A DNA stretch of 64,000 nucleotides from Gammaproteobacteria bacterium (GCA_021773355.1 JAJFKE010000049.1:62001-126000); one strand, 5' to 3'. Positions 16,790-27,904 are shown, counted from the stretch's first letter. The notes: generated by a model from the letters alone, not told the origin. Translations and numbers: made by a program.

Positions 16790-18670
16790 TTAATTGTCTT
16801 GGACTTCATCAATCCAGCGCGAAACTCTGGCTTCCAGCAATGGCATGGGTAAGGCGCCAGCACCTAAAACCACATCATGAAACGCCTTTACATCAAACTC
16901 GCTTTCCAGCGCCGTTTCGGAATTGCGCCTGAGCTCCTGAAATTTCATCATCCCAATTTTGTACGCTGTAGCCTGACCTGGACCGGTGATATAGCGCTGA
17001 ATCTCCGAGCGAACCGCGCCCTCGGGTGAGGATGAATTATTCAGAAAATACTCCACTGCCTGCTGCTCAGTCCACTGCTTGGAATGAATGCCGGTGTCGA
17101 CAACCAGCCGAATAGCCCGCCAGATCTCACCGCCCAAACGCCCAAAATCAGAGTAAGGATCTTCGAAGGCACCCATCTCTTTGGCCAACCATTCGGCGTA
17201 CAGACCCCAGCCCTCGGTATAGGCCGTGGTGCGATACTGCGTGCGAAATCGCGGCACATCGGTCAGCTCCTGCTGAATAGATATTTGCATATGGTGACCG
17301 GGGTTGCCCTCATGGTAGGCAACGTCCTCAATCTGAAAGATCGGCAGGGTAGACATGTCGGACATATGAGAATAGAACACACCAGGACGAGAGCCGTCCG
17401 GGGTACCGGAAGCGTAGTGCTGTGCCGCTCCATCCTGCTCCCGGAACGCCTGTACCCGCCTCACCTCTAATTGCGCCTGCGGCAGGCGACCAAAATAATC
17501 CGGCAGCTTTGCGGCCATTGCATCAAGATACTGATTATTCAGATCCAGATAATCTTGTCGCCCCTCATCGGTATTCGGGTAGTAAAATGTGTCATTCTCG
17601 CGCATGAATACAAAGAAATCCTGTAACGACCCATCGAAGCCTATGCTGTCCTTAATCGCTTCCATTTCTATTTGAATGCGTGCCACTTCCGACAGGCCGA
17701 TGTTGTGAATTTCATCGGCGCTTAGTTCCAATGTTGTCATCTGAGCGAGGCGATAATTGTAGTAGTTCTCTCCATCGGGTAAAGCCCAAACACCCCGAGC
17801 GATTTCGCTGACAAAGTTCTTGTCCTGCTCTAACCAGGCCAACACATCCTGGTAGGAAGATAATACTTCGCCGGATAAAATTTCCTGAGCTTGTGTTGCA
17901 TAATTCTGGGCTTGCTCAGCACCAATTAGATCACTCTCGATGAGCGATTCAATTTTGCTCTGAATGTCGGTCCACAGCGGTGAGTTGGGTGAACTGTCAC
18001 TAGTATTGAACGGCGCTCCGGAAGTTACTCTATGGATTTCAGTCATCGCGAAATCGTAGGCAAAGGCAGGCTGCCTGATGCCAGCGGCCGACGCTTGCTG
18101 GGCGCGCACTAATAGCTCGGAGAAGACTCGATCAATTTCTCCCAGTCTGGACAAATAGGCCTCCATGTCAGATGCAGTATCGACCCGATGATAGTTGATC
18201 AGGAAATTGGGTAAAGAAGCATGGGGGCCGCCTCTACCAAAAATATAAGCGTGCTTGCGAAACGGCACTGACGCTTCAGCACGGTTCAGTGAATACAGCC
18301 ACATATCAAAAGACAGCTTCCCGTCCTCACTAAGCAGGTCGTAATCGAACTCGGACTGCATGCTGGCAACACTCTGTCGACGCCACTGCAATTGTGCATC
18401 CATTCCTGCTTCAGTGTAGTCATTAAGTCTATCGTAATCCGATTTGTCACCCAGCCGGGTCTTTGTTTGCGGGCTGAAGTCCAATTGTTCCAGGTATTGT
18501 TCGTCGAACCAACTATTCAACCTGGCAGTTTCCTGCGCCACTCTATCTATTGTTACGGCTTGCGTTGATGTGCTTTCTACAGATTCCACCTGTGTGGATG
18601 TTTGTTCATTTGCGCCTTGCTCGCTGCAAGCGGCAAGCAGCAAAGCTAGGAATAGAAATAATGGACGCAT
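16790..18670 (-). CDS. DUF885 family lipoprotein (putative metallopeptidase-like)
   Basis: About 626 residues. The lipobox LLLAAC follows a short N-terminal signal, so the protein is membrane-anchored. The conserved DUF885 motif YHEGNPGHHMQ occurs near residue 465, with TEGWGLYAEWLAKEMG downstream, an arrangement resembling zinc-peptidase HExxH plus glutamate ligands. The start was set to ATG 18670, because AGGGGA lies seven bases upstream and the lipoprotein signal begins there; a longer frame starts 21 bases earlier. Function in the family is not established; peptidase activity is inferred only from the motif. Confidence 0.85.
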   Translation of the reverse strand: MRPLFLFLALLLAACSEQGANEQTSTQVESVESTSTQAVTIDRVAQETARLNSWFDEQYLEQLDFSPQTKTRLGDKSDYDRLNDYTEAGMDAQLQWRRQSVASMQSEFDYDLLSEDGKLSFDMWLYSLNRAEASVPFRKHAYIFGRGGPHASLPNFLINYHRVDTASDMEAYLSRLGEIDRVFSELLVRAQQASAAGIRQPAFAYDFAMTEIHRVTSGAPFNTSDSSPNSPLWTDIQSKIESLIESDLIGAEQAQNYATQAQEILSGEVLSSYQDVLAWLEQDKNFVSEIARGVWALPDGENYYNYRLAQMTTLELSADEIHNIGLSEVARIQIEMEAIKDSIGFDGSLQDFFVFMRENDTFYYPNTDEGRQDYLDLNNQYLDAMAAKLPDYFGRLPQAQLEVRRVQAFREQDGAAQHYASGTPDGSRPGVFYSHMSDMSTLPIFQIEDVAYHEGNPGHHMQISIQQELTDVPRFRTQYRTTAYTEGWGLYAEWLAKEMGAFEDPYSDFGRLGGEIWRAIRLVVDTGIHSKQWTEQQAVEYFLNNSSSPEGAVRSEIQRYITGPGQATAYKIGMMKFQELRRNSETALESEFDVKAFHDVVLGAGALPMPLLEARVSRWIDEVQDN

Positions 18671-18846
18671 AGTTGTTCCCCTCGCATACATCTGGGTTCG
18701 ATTGGTTGATGCTAATTCGGTTCTTGGTATCTCGGCTTAAGCAAATTCAGATCTGGGTCAGGCAATATCTGCTTTAGCGTAAATGGCATTGTAAGTAGCC
18801 CGTCACTTGGTGGCGTACCTGTAATACGAAGCTGAAGCTAATACTT

Positions 18847-19680
18847 TTACCAGTGCTTGTCCAGCAACTGCTGCCAAGGGTACAGCGGGTCTGCCAAACC
18901 GATGAAATAAGGGTTTAGTAAATCCGCTTTGGTATTGTAGCGAAGCGGACGAAACTGCAGGTCAACAATCTCGCCACCCGCTGCTGACAGTATCCCGTGC
19001 GCCGCGGCGGTATCCCACTCACAGGTGGGTGCCAGTCTGGGGTATATATCTGCTTTGCCTTCGGCTAATAGACACATCTTCAATGAACTTCCCATGCTGA
19101 GCACTTCCACATTCCCCAGACTGCTTTCCAAATGCTGAACAAAAGCGTCCAATTGCCCGCCACCATGGCGGCGACTGGCGACTACACGAACTGCCTTGCC
19201 ATCAGCCATGGCACTACAACTAATAGCAGTGATAGGCGAATCGGGCGACGTAGCATCCTGTTTCCAGGCACCCAGACCCTGACCACCCAGATAGGTCATA
19301 CCGCCAACCGGGACGTGAACAACTGCAGCTGTGGATTTGCCCGCTTCGATCAAGGCGATATTGACGGTAAATTCACCATTGCGACTTAAGAATTCCTTGG
19401 TGCCATCCAGGGGATCAACCAGCCAATAGCGTGACCAGGTGCTGCGCTGGGAATAATCAATTGCATCAGATTCTTCGGACAGGACCGGTGTATCGGGAGT
19501 TAGCGTAGTGAGTCGTTCTACTATTAATCGATGAGCGCGACGGTCGGCGTCAGTAAGGGGAGAATCATCCTGCTTTGTGGTAACAGCAATGGCCTGCCCG
19601 GAATGGTAGACGGCGAGAATCTCACGACCTGCATCTATCGCTATTTCTTTTATGGCATGTAGCTGTTGATCGTCGGACAT
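18847..19680 (-). CDS. cysQ: 3'(2'),5'-bisphosphate nucleotidase
   Basis: 277 residues of the inositol-monophosphatase fold. The metal-binding motifs are visible: EES near 70, LVDPLDGTKEF near 93, and CEWDTAAAHGIL near 220. CysQ removes the 3'-phosphate of PAP and PAPS, sparing the cell from toxic sulfate-assimilation by-products. It is divergent from yrfG, which follows a common gammaproteobacterial arrangement of these two genes. Confidence 0.92.
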   Translation of the reverse strand: MSDDQQLHAIKEIAIDAGREILAVYHSGQAIAVTTKQDDSPLTDADRRAHRLIVERLTTLTPDTPVLSEESDAIDYSQRSTWSRYWLVDPLDGTKEFLSRNGEFTVNIALIEAGKSTAAVVHVPVGGMTYLGGQGLGAWKQDATSPDSPITAISCSAMADGKAVRVVASRRHGGGQLDAFVQHLESSLGNVEVLSMGSSLKMCLLAEGKADIYPRLAPTCEWDTAAAHGILSAAGGEIVDLQFRPLRYNTKADLLNPYFIGLADPLYPWQQLLDKHW

Positions 19681-19854
19681 TTTTTAACCAGGCATTGTTT
19701 AAAATCGAATAGGCGTTGCGGTAAAATTGAGAGCTTCTATAGCGCGAGTTACCCGATTCGCTGGCGCAAATTCTGGATTCGACATAAGCTGTCACCTCGA
19801 CTCATGTTGCATGAGCCGCCTGTTCTTGCCAAGGCTTATTTTTCGGAGATTACA

Positions 19855-20523
19855 ATGCCACCCTGGTCAGCCATAGACACCATAATGTTCGACATGGACG
19901 GCACCCTATTGGATTTACACTTCGATAACTATTTTTGGCAATTGTTAGTTCCCAAATATTACGGCGAGAAACACGGAGTTAGTGAGGACGCGGCAAGAGA
20001 GATTATACATTGCAAATACGCCGAAGTGCGCGGCACTCTGGACTGGTATTGTTTGGATTATTGGCAGCAAGAACTAGCTCTTGATATCACCGAGCTTAAA
20101 TCAACAATCAAACATAAAATTACTGTGCGACCGAATGTTGAGAGTATTCTGCAGGAGCTAAAGCTCAGCGAGAAGCGGCTACTATTGATTACCAATGCTC
20201 ATCCATCGAGTTTGAAAATAAAAATGGAGCACACAGGGATCAGTCACTACTTTCATCAATGCATCAGTTCCCACAATCTAAGTCTGGCAAAAGAGAACCA
20301 CGGTTTTTGGGAAAGCTTACAAGGACTGGAATCTTATAATCCTGAACGCACTGTATTGTTCGACGATTCTCTTCCAGTGTTACGTCAGGCCAAACGCGAA
20401 GGCATCAAACACCTGTATGGCATACAGAAACCAGACAGTCAAAGGGCTGCCGTGCAGATGGATGAATTCCCGCAGATAGACGACTTCGCTAACATAATGC
20501 CGTCCCTAACGAGCAACACATGA
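19855..20523 (+). CDS. yrfG: HAD-family GMP/IMP nucleotidase
   Basis: 222 residues, the same length as E. coli YrfG, when started at the ATG 19855, which follows a CGGAGA sequence. The frame stays open further upstream, but the HAD motif I (FDMDGTLLDL) would then be far from the N-terminus. Motif II is in LLITNAHPSS and motif IV in VLFDDSLPV. FDNYFWQ and LDWYCLDYW are YrfG-specific. It dephosphorylates GMP and IMP. hslR follows on the same strand, as in many gammaproteobacteria. Confidence 0.9.
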   Translation: MPPWSAIDTIMFDMDGTLLDLHFDNYFWQLLVPKYYGEKHGVSEDAAREIIHCKYAEVRGTLDWYCLDYWQQELALDITELKSTIKHKITVRPNVESILQELKLSEKRLLLITNAHPSSLKIKMEHTGISHYFHQCISSHNLSLAKENHGFWESLQGLESYNPERTVLFDDSLPVLRQAKREGIKHLYGIQKPDSQRAAVQMDEFPQIDDFANIMPSLTSNT

Positions 20524-20573
20524 ACCAAAACTTGACCCAAATCTCACATGATATAGATTAGATTGAATTGACT

Positions 20574-20984
20574 ATGGCGAAAACGACCACATCAGAGAAG
20601 CACACAGAACTGAAGCGCCTGCGTCTCGATAAATGGTTGTGGGCCGCGCGGTTTTATAAGACCCGTTCTGTGGCGAAACAAGCCATTGAGGGTGGCAAAG
20701 TCTATTGCGAAGGCAGTCGCACCAAGCCAGGCAAGGAAGTTGAAGTGGGTATGGAGATTCGCCTGCGTCAGGGATTCGATGAAAAAACCGTAGTTATCCT
20801 GAAACTTTCGGAGCAGCGCCGCGGCGCACCGGAGGCACAGCTGCTCTATGCGGAAACCATGGACAGTATAGCGGCGCGACAAAAGGAGGCCGACCAACGC
20901 CGGGCCCAGCCCAGTCATTGGACATCTTCAAGCAAGCCGAACAAGAAAGAACGACGGCTTATTCACCGCTTCAAACAGGTCTAG
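20574..20984 (+). CDS. hslR: Heat shock protein 15, S4-domain RNA-binding protein
   Basis: About 136 residues. The N-terminal S4 domain is visible in LRLDKWLWAARFYKTR and VAKQAIEGGKVYC; a basic tail follows (KKERRLIHRFKQ). Hsp15 binds stalled 50S subunits that carry nascent chain and helps recycle them after heat stress. The ATG at 20574 is preferred over an in-frame TTG six bases upstream. It lies 50 bp after yrfG and is probably co-transcribed. Confidence 0.9.
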   Translation: MAKTTTSEKHTELKRLRLDKWLWAARFYKTRSVAKQAIEGGKVYCEGSRTKPGKEVEVGMEIRLRQGFDEKTVVILKLSEQRRGAPEAQLLYAETMDSIAARQKEADQRRAQPSHWTSSSKPNKKERRLIHRFKQV

Positions 20985-21218
20985 TGTGAAAAATGCTGAA
21001 ATAGTCCCTCGTCTTATCCTGTCTATAGCTCTGCAACCGCGCGAATCTCCTGCTCTGCGGGGCTAAATTCTCGAACGAAACCCGCGTTAGCACTGACTAA
21101 TGATATTTGTCATAATGCCGCTCACCTGAAACGAGTCATCGCTCAAGTCGGGGTTAACGCATTACCGGGCCACTGTGCTGCTTAGCAACTGCACAACACA
21201 GACCTTCCAGGAGACACC

Positions 21219-22787
21219 TTGAGCAAAGAATTCAACGCATGTCTGCAACACTACCGCCTAACTGAATTTGATACAGCCTGGGGAGCAGTTCGCCGAGGTA
21301 TTGAAAAAGAAAGTCTGCGGGTTTCAGAAGATGGCCATATTTCTTTAGCCGATCATCCGGCGGCACTGGGCTCCAGTCTGACCAACCCTTATATCACTAC
21401 TGATTTTTCCGAAGCACTGTTGGAATTCATAACACCAGCTTATAGTGATATTGACGAATGCCTGTCCACCATGGAAAACATTCATCGCTTTACCCTACAA
21501 AATCTTGAGAACCAGGAAATGCTTTGGGTAGCGAGCATGCCCTGCCCACTTGGCAACTCCGATGATATTCCAATCGCTCAATACGGCTCGTCCAATGTTG
21601 GCAAACTAAAGACCTTGTACCGCCACGGCCTTAGCAATCGCTATGGCCGATTGATGCAAATTGTCTCCGGCATTCATTACAATTTTTCCATGCCCGACTC
21701 TTTCTGGCAGCCCTATCAACAGATGTGCGGACACCAGGGTGAGTTGAAAGATTTCAAGACGGAAAAGTATTTGCACCTGATTCGAAATTTTCACCGCTAC
21801 TCCTGGTTACTGATTTATTTGTTTGGCGCATCACCGGCTGCCTGTAAATGTTTTGTGCAGGGCCGCGAGCACAGCTTGCAAGAGTTGGATGAACACAGCC
21901 TTTATTTACCGTTTGCGACTTGTTTACGTATGGGCAATCTGGGTTATAAGAGTGAGGCGCAGAAATCTCTGTTTGTCTGTTACAACGAACTGGAAACCTA
22001 CGTAGATTGCCTGGATGAGGCCATGCATACTCCCTACCCCGAGTACGAAGCTATAGGCCAAAGCAAGGACCATGAGTATTTGCAGATAAATGCTAATCTG
22101 CTGCAACTGGAAAACGAATTCTATAGCACAATACGGCCGAAGCGTGTGGTTCGAAGTGGACAAAGGCCGCTACAGGCACTTACTGAAGACGGTATCGAGT
22201 ATATAGAAGTAAGAGCTTTAGATCTAAACCCCTATTTTCCACTAGGCATCGATACTGAACAAATTCATTTCCTTGATAGCTTCCTGCTGCATTGTTTGTT
22301 GGCGGACAGTCCTGAATGTAACAAGCAGGAATTTTTCGAAGTAGCAGATAATCTGGCGCTGGTTGTAGAACAAGGGAGAGATCCTGATTTAACACTCAAT
22401 CTCGAAGGCAGCCCGAAGAAGCTGCCAGTATGGGCTGCGGAGATTCTCGAGCAAGCAAGTAATGCCGCATCTATTTTAGACCACGTGCACGGGAGCTCGA
22501 ATTATATCGATAGTGTTGCAGCCCAGTCGGCCAAGGTCGCCAATCCGGATATCACTCCGTCTGGCAAGATACTCAAAGACATGAAGCAACAGGGTTTGTC
22601 ATTCTTCGAATTTTCCATGCAGCAGTCACGCATGCACAGAGACTTTTTACAGAACAACGGCCTGAGCGAGACAACTTTGAAGATGATGGAAAAAACCGCC
22701 GCCGACTCGATCCGCAAGCAGACCGAAATTGAACAACAGGATAGGATAGATTTCCATGAGTTCCTGAAGAACTGGAACGAGGCTTAG
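21219..22787 (+). CDS. gshA: Glutamate-cysteine ligase
   Basis: 522 residues, matching gammaproteobacterial GshA. Family landmarks include GIEKESLRV near the N-terminus, IVSGIHYNFS, and YIEVRALDLNPYFPLGI, part of the active site. It makes gamma-glutamylcysteine, the first step to glutathione. The start codon is TTG at 21219, supported by AGGAG five bases upstream; no ATG fits. It stands alone with 234 bp upstream that I could not assign. Confidence 0.95.
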   Translation: MSKEFNACLQHYRLTEFDTAWGAVRRGIEKESLRVSEDGHISLADHPAALGSSLTNPYITTDFSEALLEFITPAYSDIDECLSTMENIHRFTLQNLENQEMLWVASMPCPLGNSDDIPIAQYGSSNVGKLKTLYRHGLSNRYGRLMQIVSGIHYNFSMPDSFWQPYQQMCGHQGELKDFKTEKYLHLIRNFHRYSWLLIYLFGASPAACKCFVQGREHSLQELDEHSLYLPFATCLRMGNLGYKSEAQKSLFVCYNELETYVDCLDEAMHTPYPEYEAIGQSKDHEYLQINANLLQLENEFYSTIRPKRVVRSGQRPLQALTEDGIEYIEVRALDLNPYFPLGIDTEQIHFLDSFLLHCLLADSPECNKQEFFEVADNLALVVEQGRDPDLTLNLEGSPKKLPVWAAEILEQASNAASILDHVHGSSNYIDSVAAQSAKVANPDITPSGKILKDMKQQGLSFFEFSMQQSRMHRDFLQNNGLSETTLKMMEKTAADSIRKQTEIEQQDRIDFHEFLKNWNEA

Positions 22788-22910
22788 CGGTTCTGACAAT
22801 TTGATGAATATGCTAGGCTTCTGGGCTTTGCAGTTACAGCAAGCTACTAATTACACTTAACTCGACGGTCGCCACATTGGCCAGATAAGACGATAAAACA
22901 GGAGCAGTAG

Positions 22911-23420
22911 ATGACCCTGGCAATTCCCAGCAATAGAATAATCAATGCAGGCATCTTTCTAGCCACTGTGCTTACCATTGGAATCGCGCTGTATATGGAG
23001 CACGTGATGTTGTTGTCGCCCTGCGGCCTTTGCATCACGCAGCGGGTATTTTTTATTCTTTGTGGCTTGGTATGTCTCACCTCTGCCATTCATAATCCCG
23101 CGCCGCACGGCCAGCGACTGTATGCCTTTGTAGCAGCGTCTATGTGTGTATTCGGCAGTTATTTTGCAGGTCGACAAATCTGGCTACAGCATCTGCCAGA
23201 GGATTTAGTTCCAGCCTGTGGCCCGGGATTCACCTATATCCGCGATAATTTTCCGTTCATTGAGCTATTGGATTTTCTACTAGTGGGCGATGGAAACTGT
23301 GCAGAGGTTCAATTTCGATTCCTCGGTATTTTTTCTATTGCCGAAATGTCCATAATCGCTTTCATCGGTTTATTTAGCGTCTGTATCTATACTGCTTTCC
23401 GGCAACAGCCCGAAGCCTAA
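22911..23420 (+). CDS. dsbB: Disulfide bond formation protein B
   Basis: 169 residues with four hydrophobic helices. The redox pairs are Cys38-Cys41 (PCGLC) and Cys103...Cys130 in the second periplasmic loop. DsbB re-oxidises DsbA and passes electrons to quinones. AGGAG lies upstream of the ATG. The stop overlaps the last four bases of the convergent gene at 23417-25552. Confidence 0.92.
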   Translation: MTLAIPSNRIINAGIFLATVLTIGIALYMEHVMLLSPCGLCITQRVFFILCGLVCLTSAIHNPAPHGQRLYAFVAASMCVFGSYFAGRQIWLQHLPEDLVPACGPGFTYIRDNFPFIELLDFLLVGDGNCAEVQFRFLGIFSIAEMSIIAFIGLFSVCIYTAFRQQPEA

Positions 23421-25552
23421 TTCCGGCGCCAGGCAAAAAACTTCTCGAGCCAGGGGAAGTACTTCTCCGGTAGACGCTGATTGCGCCAGGCATTGGCTGC
23501 AAATTTATTCGCCTCTAACAAGGTCGGATAAATGTGGGTAACTGCTGATATTTTCTTTAATCCCATACCATGAGTCATGGCGAACACGAATTCACCTATG
23601 AGCTCGCCAGCATGATAGCCAACAATGGTTACCCCCAGGATTTTGTCCTTACCCGGCACAGTTAATACTTTGATAAAACCATGGGCTTCGCCATCGGCCA
23701 AGGAGCGGTCGTGATGATCCATGTCGTAGCGCGTCACTTCATAGGCAATGCTCTTTTCCTTTGCTTCCTGCTCACTTAGTCCCACGCGTGCTACTTCAGG
23801 ATCGGTAAAGGTCGCCCAAGGTACAACATTGTAATTTATCTTCGAACGCCAGATACCACCCAACATGGCATTCAGCGAAGCAAACCAGGCTTGAAATGAG
23901 GCCATATGAGTAAACTGATAGGGACCGGCAACGTCGCCACAGGCGTAGATATTCGAGAAATTGGTTTGCAGATATTCGTTTACCTGCACCGTGCCTTGTG
24001 GGTTAAGTGCCACGCCTAATTTCTCCAGGCCGAAATTTTCAACATTGGCTTTGCGTCCTATGGCTAGCAAGACTTTATCAAACTCAACTCTAACGGTTTC
24101 GCCGTCATGCTCGGCCTCCATAAAATCGACGCCATTGTCTGATCCAAACTTTTGCAATTTGTGATGCGTCAACAAGCTTATGCCTTGCTTACGAAAGGCA
24201 TCCATTATCAGTTCGGAAACTTCTTCGTCTTCGCGTGGCATGATGCGCTCCGCCATATCCACCTGAATCACTTCGGAACCTAGATTACTAAACGCTTGCG
24301 CTAGTTCACAACCAATCGGTCCACCACCAACTACTAATAGTCGTTTCGGAAGTTCGGTTAAGGACCAGATTGAATCTGAGGTGAGGTAATCGATGGACTC
24401 CAATCCCGGAATAGGCGGCACCAAGGGCCGCGCACCTGTTGCCAATATGATAGAGCGTGTATGAATGCGCCTGTTATTAACAGACACGGTATACGGCGAT
24501 TCAATCACGGCATCACCCAATTCGACCTCGACCCCTAAGGATGTGAATCGCTCCACTGAATCATGGGGCTCTATAGTCTTAATGACATCCTGTACCCTTG
24601 CCATTACAGCAGGAAAATTGACTCTGCCTTCTGCACTCTCAATGCCAAACTCTTTCGCTCGTCTGATATAAGACATGATGCGACCGCTGCGAATTATCGA
24701 CTTGCTTGGCACACAGCCCGTGTTCAAACAATCACCGCCCATCCGATGCTTTTCAATCAGAATCACTTTAGCCTTGGCGCCTGCAGTGATCAAAGATGCT
24801 ACCAGGCCAGCGGAACCTGCTCCAATCACCACAACGTTGGCATCGAAGTTTTTCGGTCTACTGTAATTCTTCATAACTTTGTTGCGTTGAATACCATTGA
24901 GTATCAACTTAGCGATCAGTGGGAAAACACCTAATAGTACCAGTGATAAAATAACCGGCGCACTCACCAATCCCGATAGTGAAGATATCTGCGCCAGTTC
25001 TGAACCGGCATTCACATACACTGCGGTGCCGATCAACATACCGATCTGGCTTGCCAGATAGAACGAGGTCGTGCGTATGGACGTTAAGCCCATCAGCAGA
25101 TTAACCATGAAGAATGGGAATAAGGGCACCATGCGGATACTAAATAGATAGAAGCTGCCGTCTTTCTCTATGCCTCTATTCAAAGGAGCCAGGTAGTCCC
25201 CAAATTTACTTTCAACCCAGTCGCGAAGTAGCACACGAGATACCAAAAATGCCAGAGTTGCACCTATGCTGCTGGCAAAAGAAACTAAAATCGTTCCCCA
25301 CAACAGACCAAATATGGCTCCCCCCAGAAGCGTTATGATAATTGCACCGGGAATGGAGAGCGCGGTAGCAATCACATAGCCAGTGAAATACAGGATTGCG
25401 GTCTGAGCGAAGTTTTCATTCTTATAGTCCTGAATACTGGATAAACGGGTTTGCGCAAACTCCAGAGTCAAATATTGCCCCAGATCCAATGTGAAATAAC
25501 TGAGGACGGCGAGCACAATCAGTGCAACTACGATTAATTTGGTCTTGTTCAA
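23417..25552 (-). CDS. Fusion of TVP38/TMEM64 membrane protein and MerA/Lpd-like flavoprotein disulfide reductase
   Basis: 711 residues in two parts. Residues 1-225 are a TVP38/DedA-like membrane domain with several hydrophobic segments and SxPGA...G features. Residues 238-711 are a class I pyridine nucleotide-disulfide oxidoreductase: an FAD-binding GAGSAGL, redox cysteines Cys275 and Cys280 (GGDCLNTGCVPSK), an NAD site GGGPIGCELA, and the C-terminal dimer motif with HIYPT. The start is TTG at 25552, since no ATG is available before the first membrane segment. Such fusions occur in several marine bacteria; the substrate is unknown. A membrane-bound thiol/disulfide or metal reductase is plausible. 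Confidence 0.85.
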   Translation of the reverse strand: MNKTKLIVVALIVLAVLSYFTLDLGQYLTLEFAQTRLSSIQDYKNENFAQTAILYFTGYVIATALSIPGAIIITLLGGAIFGLLWGTILVSFASSIGATLAFLVSRVLLRDWVESKFGDYLAPLNRGIEKDGSFYLFSIRMVPLFPFFMVNLLMGLTSIRTTSFYLASQIGMLIGTAVYVNAGSELAQISSLSGLVSAPVILSLVLLGVFPLIAKLILNGIQRNKVMKNYSRPKNFDANVVVIGAGSAGLVASLITAGAKAKVILIEKHRMGGDCLNTGCVPSKSIIRSGRIMSYIRRAKEFGIESAEGRVNFPAVMARVQDVIKTIEPHDSVERFTSLGVEVELGDAVIESPYTVSVNNRRIHTRSIILATGARPLVPPIPGLESIDYLTSDSIWSLTELPKRLLVVGGGPIGCELAQAFSNLGSEVIQVDMAERIMPREDEEVSELIMDAFRKQGISLLTHHKLQKFGSDNGVDFMEAEHDGETVRVEFDKVLLAIGRKANVENFGLEKLGVALNPQGTVQVNEYLQTNFSNIYACGDVAGPYQFTHMASFQAWFASLNAMLGGIWRSKINYNVVPWATFTDPEVARVGLSEQEAKEKSIAYEVTRYDMDHHDRSLADGEAHGFIKVLTVPGKDKILGVTIVGYHAGELIGEFVFAMTHGMGLKKISAVTHIYPTLLEANKFAANAWRNQRLPEKYFPWLEKFFAWRRN

Positions 25553-25715
25553 GAGTTGAGCCTTTGAGTTTAGTAAAGTGGAATCTCTGCCACTGTGAGA
25601 CGCGGCCTGAATTCTGGCATATAATCCTTGCCAACATAGATCGGTATGCTATAACCGTTTGCGATCAATAGGCGAGAAAGTTTTACTCTGGCCTGACTAA
25701 TTGCGTTTTGTATGA

Positions 25716-26771
<1,056 letters not shown>

Positions 26772-26829
26772 ACTTGTGGTAGAGGTCTTCGTTGTAGGCA
26801 CATACTGCATGCCTAAATTCAGTTGCTAC

Positions 26830-26857
26830 TTGAATCCTGAATTTTTGGCCTTATCAT
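26830..26857 (+). promoter_or_regulatory. Candidate sigma-70 promoter for trxA
   Basis: TTGAAT (26830-26835) and TATCAT (26852-26857) are separated by 16 bases, about 100 bp upstream of the trxA start. The match is reasonable, but unconfirmed. Confidence 0.4.
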
Positions 26858-26947
26858 AGGCAACACACGAGCGTGTAATCGAGCAGAAAACTCCTTTGGC
26901 AGTTCCTCATTTACGACTCAGAAGTTCCCAACTAGCTTAATACAAGG

Positions 26948-27055
26948 AAAACTCCTATGAGTGACAATATCGTTCACACCTCTGACAGCAATTTCGATGC
27001 AAAAACTCCTATAGGCGGCAATATCGTTCACACTTCTGACAGCAGTTTCGATACA
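26948..27055 (+). repeat. Two tandem 54-bp copies covering the ribosome-binding site and first codons of trxA
   Basis: Copy one is 26948-27001 and copy two 27002-27055. Both begin AAAACTCCTAT and contain the codons for NIVHTSDS and F-D. The shift is exactly 18 codons. In copy one the sequence reads AAGGAAAACTCCTATG and supplies the start. In copy two the equivalent start codon is ATA. Only a few bases differ, so the duplication is fairly recent or is held conserved. Confidence 0.85.
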
Positions 27056-27337
27056 GATGTACTTCAGGCCGAAGGTCCCGTCCTGGTTGATTTCTGGGCC
27101 GAATGGTGTGGCCCCTGCAAGATGATCGCACCGGTACTTGAAGAACTGGCTGGCGAATACGAAGGCAAGCTGAAAATTTGTAAGATGGATGTCGATGCCA
27201 ACGTTGAGACTGCACCAAAATATGGCGTAAGAGGCATTCCTACGCTGATCGTGTTCAATAACGGCGATGTGGCTGGCACCAAGGTTGGCGCCCTGTCGAA
27301 GTCCCAACTTTCCGCTTTTATTGACAGCGTGATTTAA
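26957..27337 (+). CDS. trxA: Thioredoxin with duplicated N-terminal segment
   Basis: 126 residues, versus about 108 for most thioredoxins. The active site WCGPC lies in [13 protein letters not shown] and the cis-proline is in GIPTLIVFN. It reduces protein disulfides in the cytoplasm. Residues 1-18 and 19-36 are near copies, produced by the tandem 54-bp repeat, so the ancestral protein probably began at what is now residue 19. The added 18 residues should form an unstructured tail. The gene lies between hemB and rho. Confidence 0.92.
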   Translation: MSDNIVHTSDSNFDAKTPIGGNIVHTSDSSFDTDVLQAEGPVLVDFWAEWCGPCKMIAPVLEELAGEYEGKLKICKMDVDANVETAPKYGVRGIPTLIVFNNGDVAGTKVGALSKSQLSAFIDSVI

Positions 27338-27904
27338 ATTGCGTTTAATGTGGTGTCTCGAATGTTCTCGGGGCGCCACAGGAAGTGACCGATTCGAATC
27401 AGATCAGCTTAATAGATATTGATCGATCAAACTACAAACACCAACAAAACTCATTGCCCTGACTATTTATCACGACTCGCCGGATGCTTGTCCGATATTC
27501 TGAATCACAAATAAATTGACGATCACTAATCTTTCACTGAATTTATTCAGATCAGATTTAGTAGACATAATCAAAGAGTAGGTCTATATTGCGGAAAAGT
27601 TGAAGCTGAACAGTAACTGTTGCCTGGAAGAATTGACTGAATAACTATAAAAGCTACAGTCAATAAATTAACTACCGATATATTTCACAAGTGGTATAGA
27701 CCACAGAATAAGTAATCGCTAGCTAGCAGCATTAAACAAAATTCTCCGCTGTACAATAATTCCAAACTATAAACCCAAACCAAATCCTTAAGTAATACCA
27801 GTTTATCTATGACACTCTGATGTGCATGCCAATAACAGTTTAGGCGGCTTAGTTATAGCCATCCCACCCTAAACTCTCCCAATCACACAAGAAGACCCAA
27901 TCAC
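27338..27904. other. AT-rich leader between trxA and rho
   Basis: A 567-bp stretch without a credible gene. A hairpin at 27350-27379 (11-bp stem with G-U pairs, loop AATGTTCT) could end the trxA transcript, although no U-run follows. The rest is A+T rich and should form the rho leader. Long leaders with Rho autoregulation are known in enterobacteria. I found no clear small leader ORF or promoter. Confidence 0.45.

Noticed and set aside
16790..18691. Start of the DUF885 gene at 18691
   Set aside because: AGGGGA precedes the ATG at 18670, and the lipoprotein signal begins there; the longer version would add seven non-conserved residues.
27419..27430. TTGATCGATCAA as an FNR/Anr box in the rho leader
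   Set aside because: The two half-sites are separated by two bases rather than four, so the spacing does not fit.
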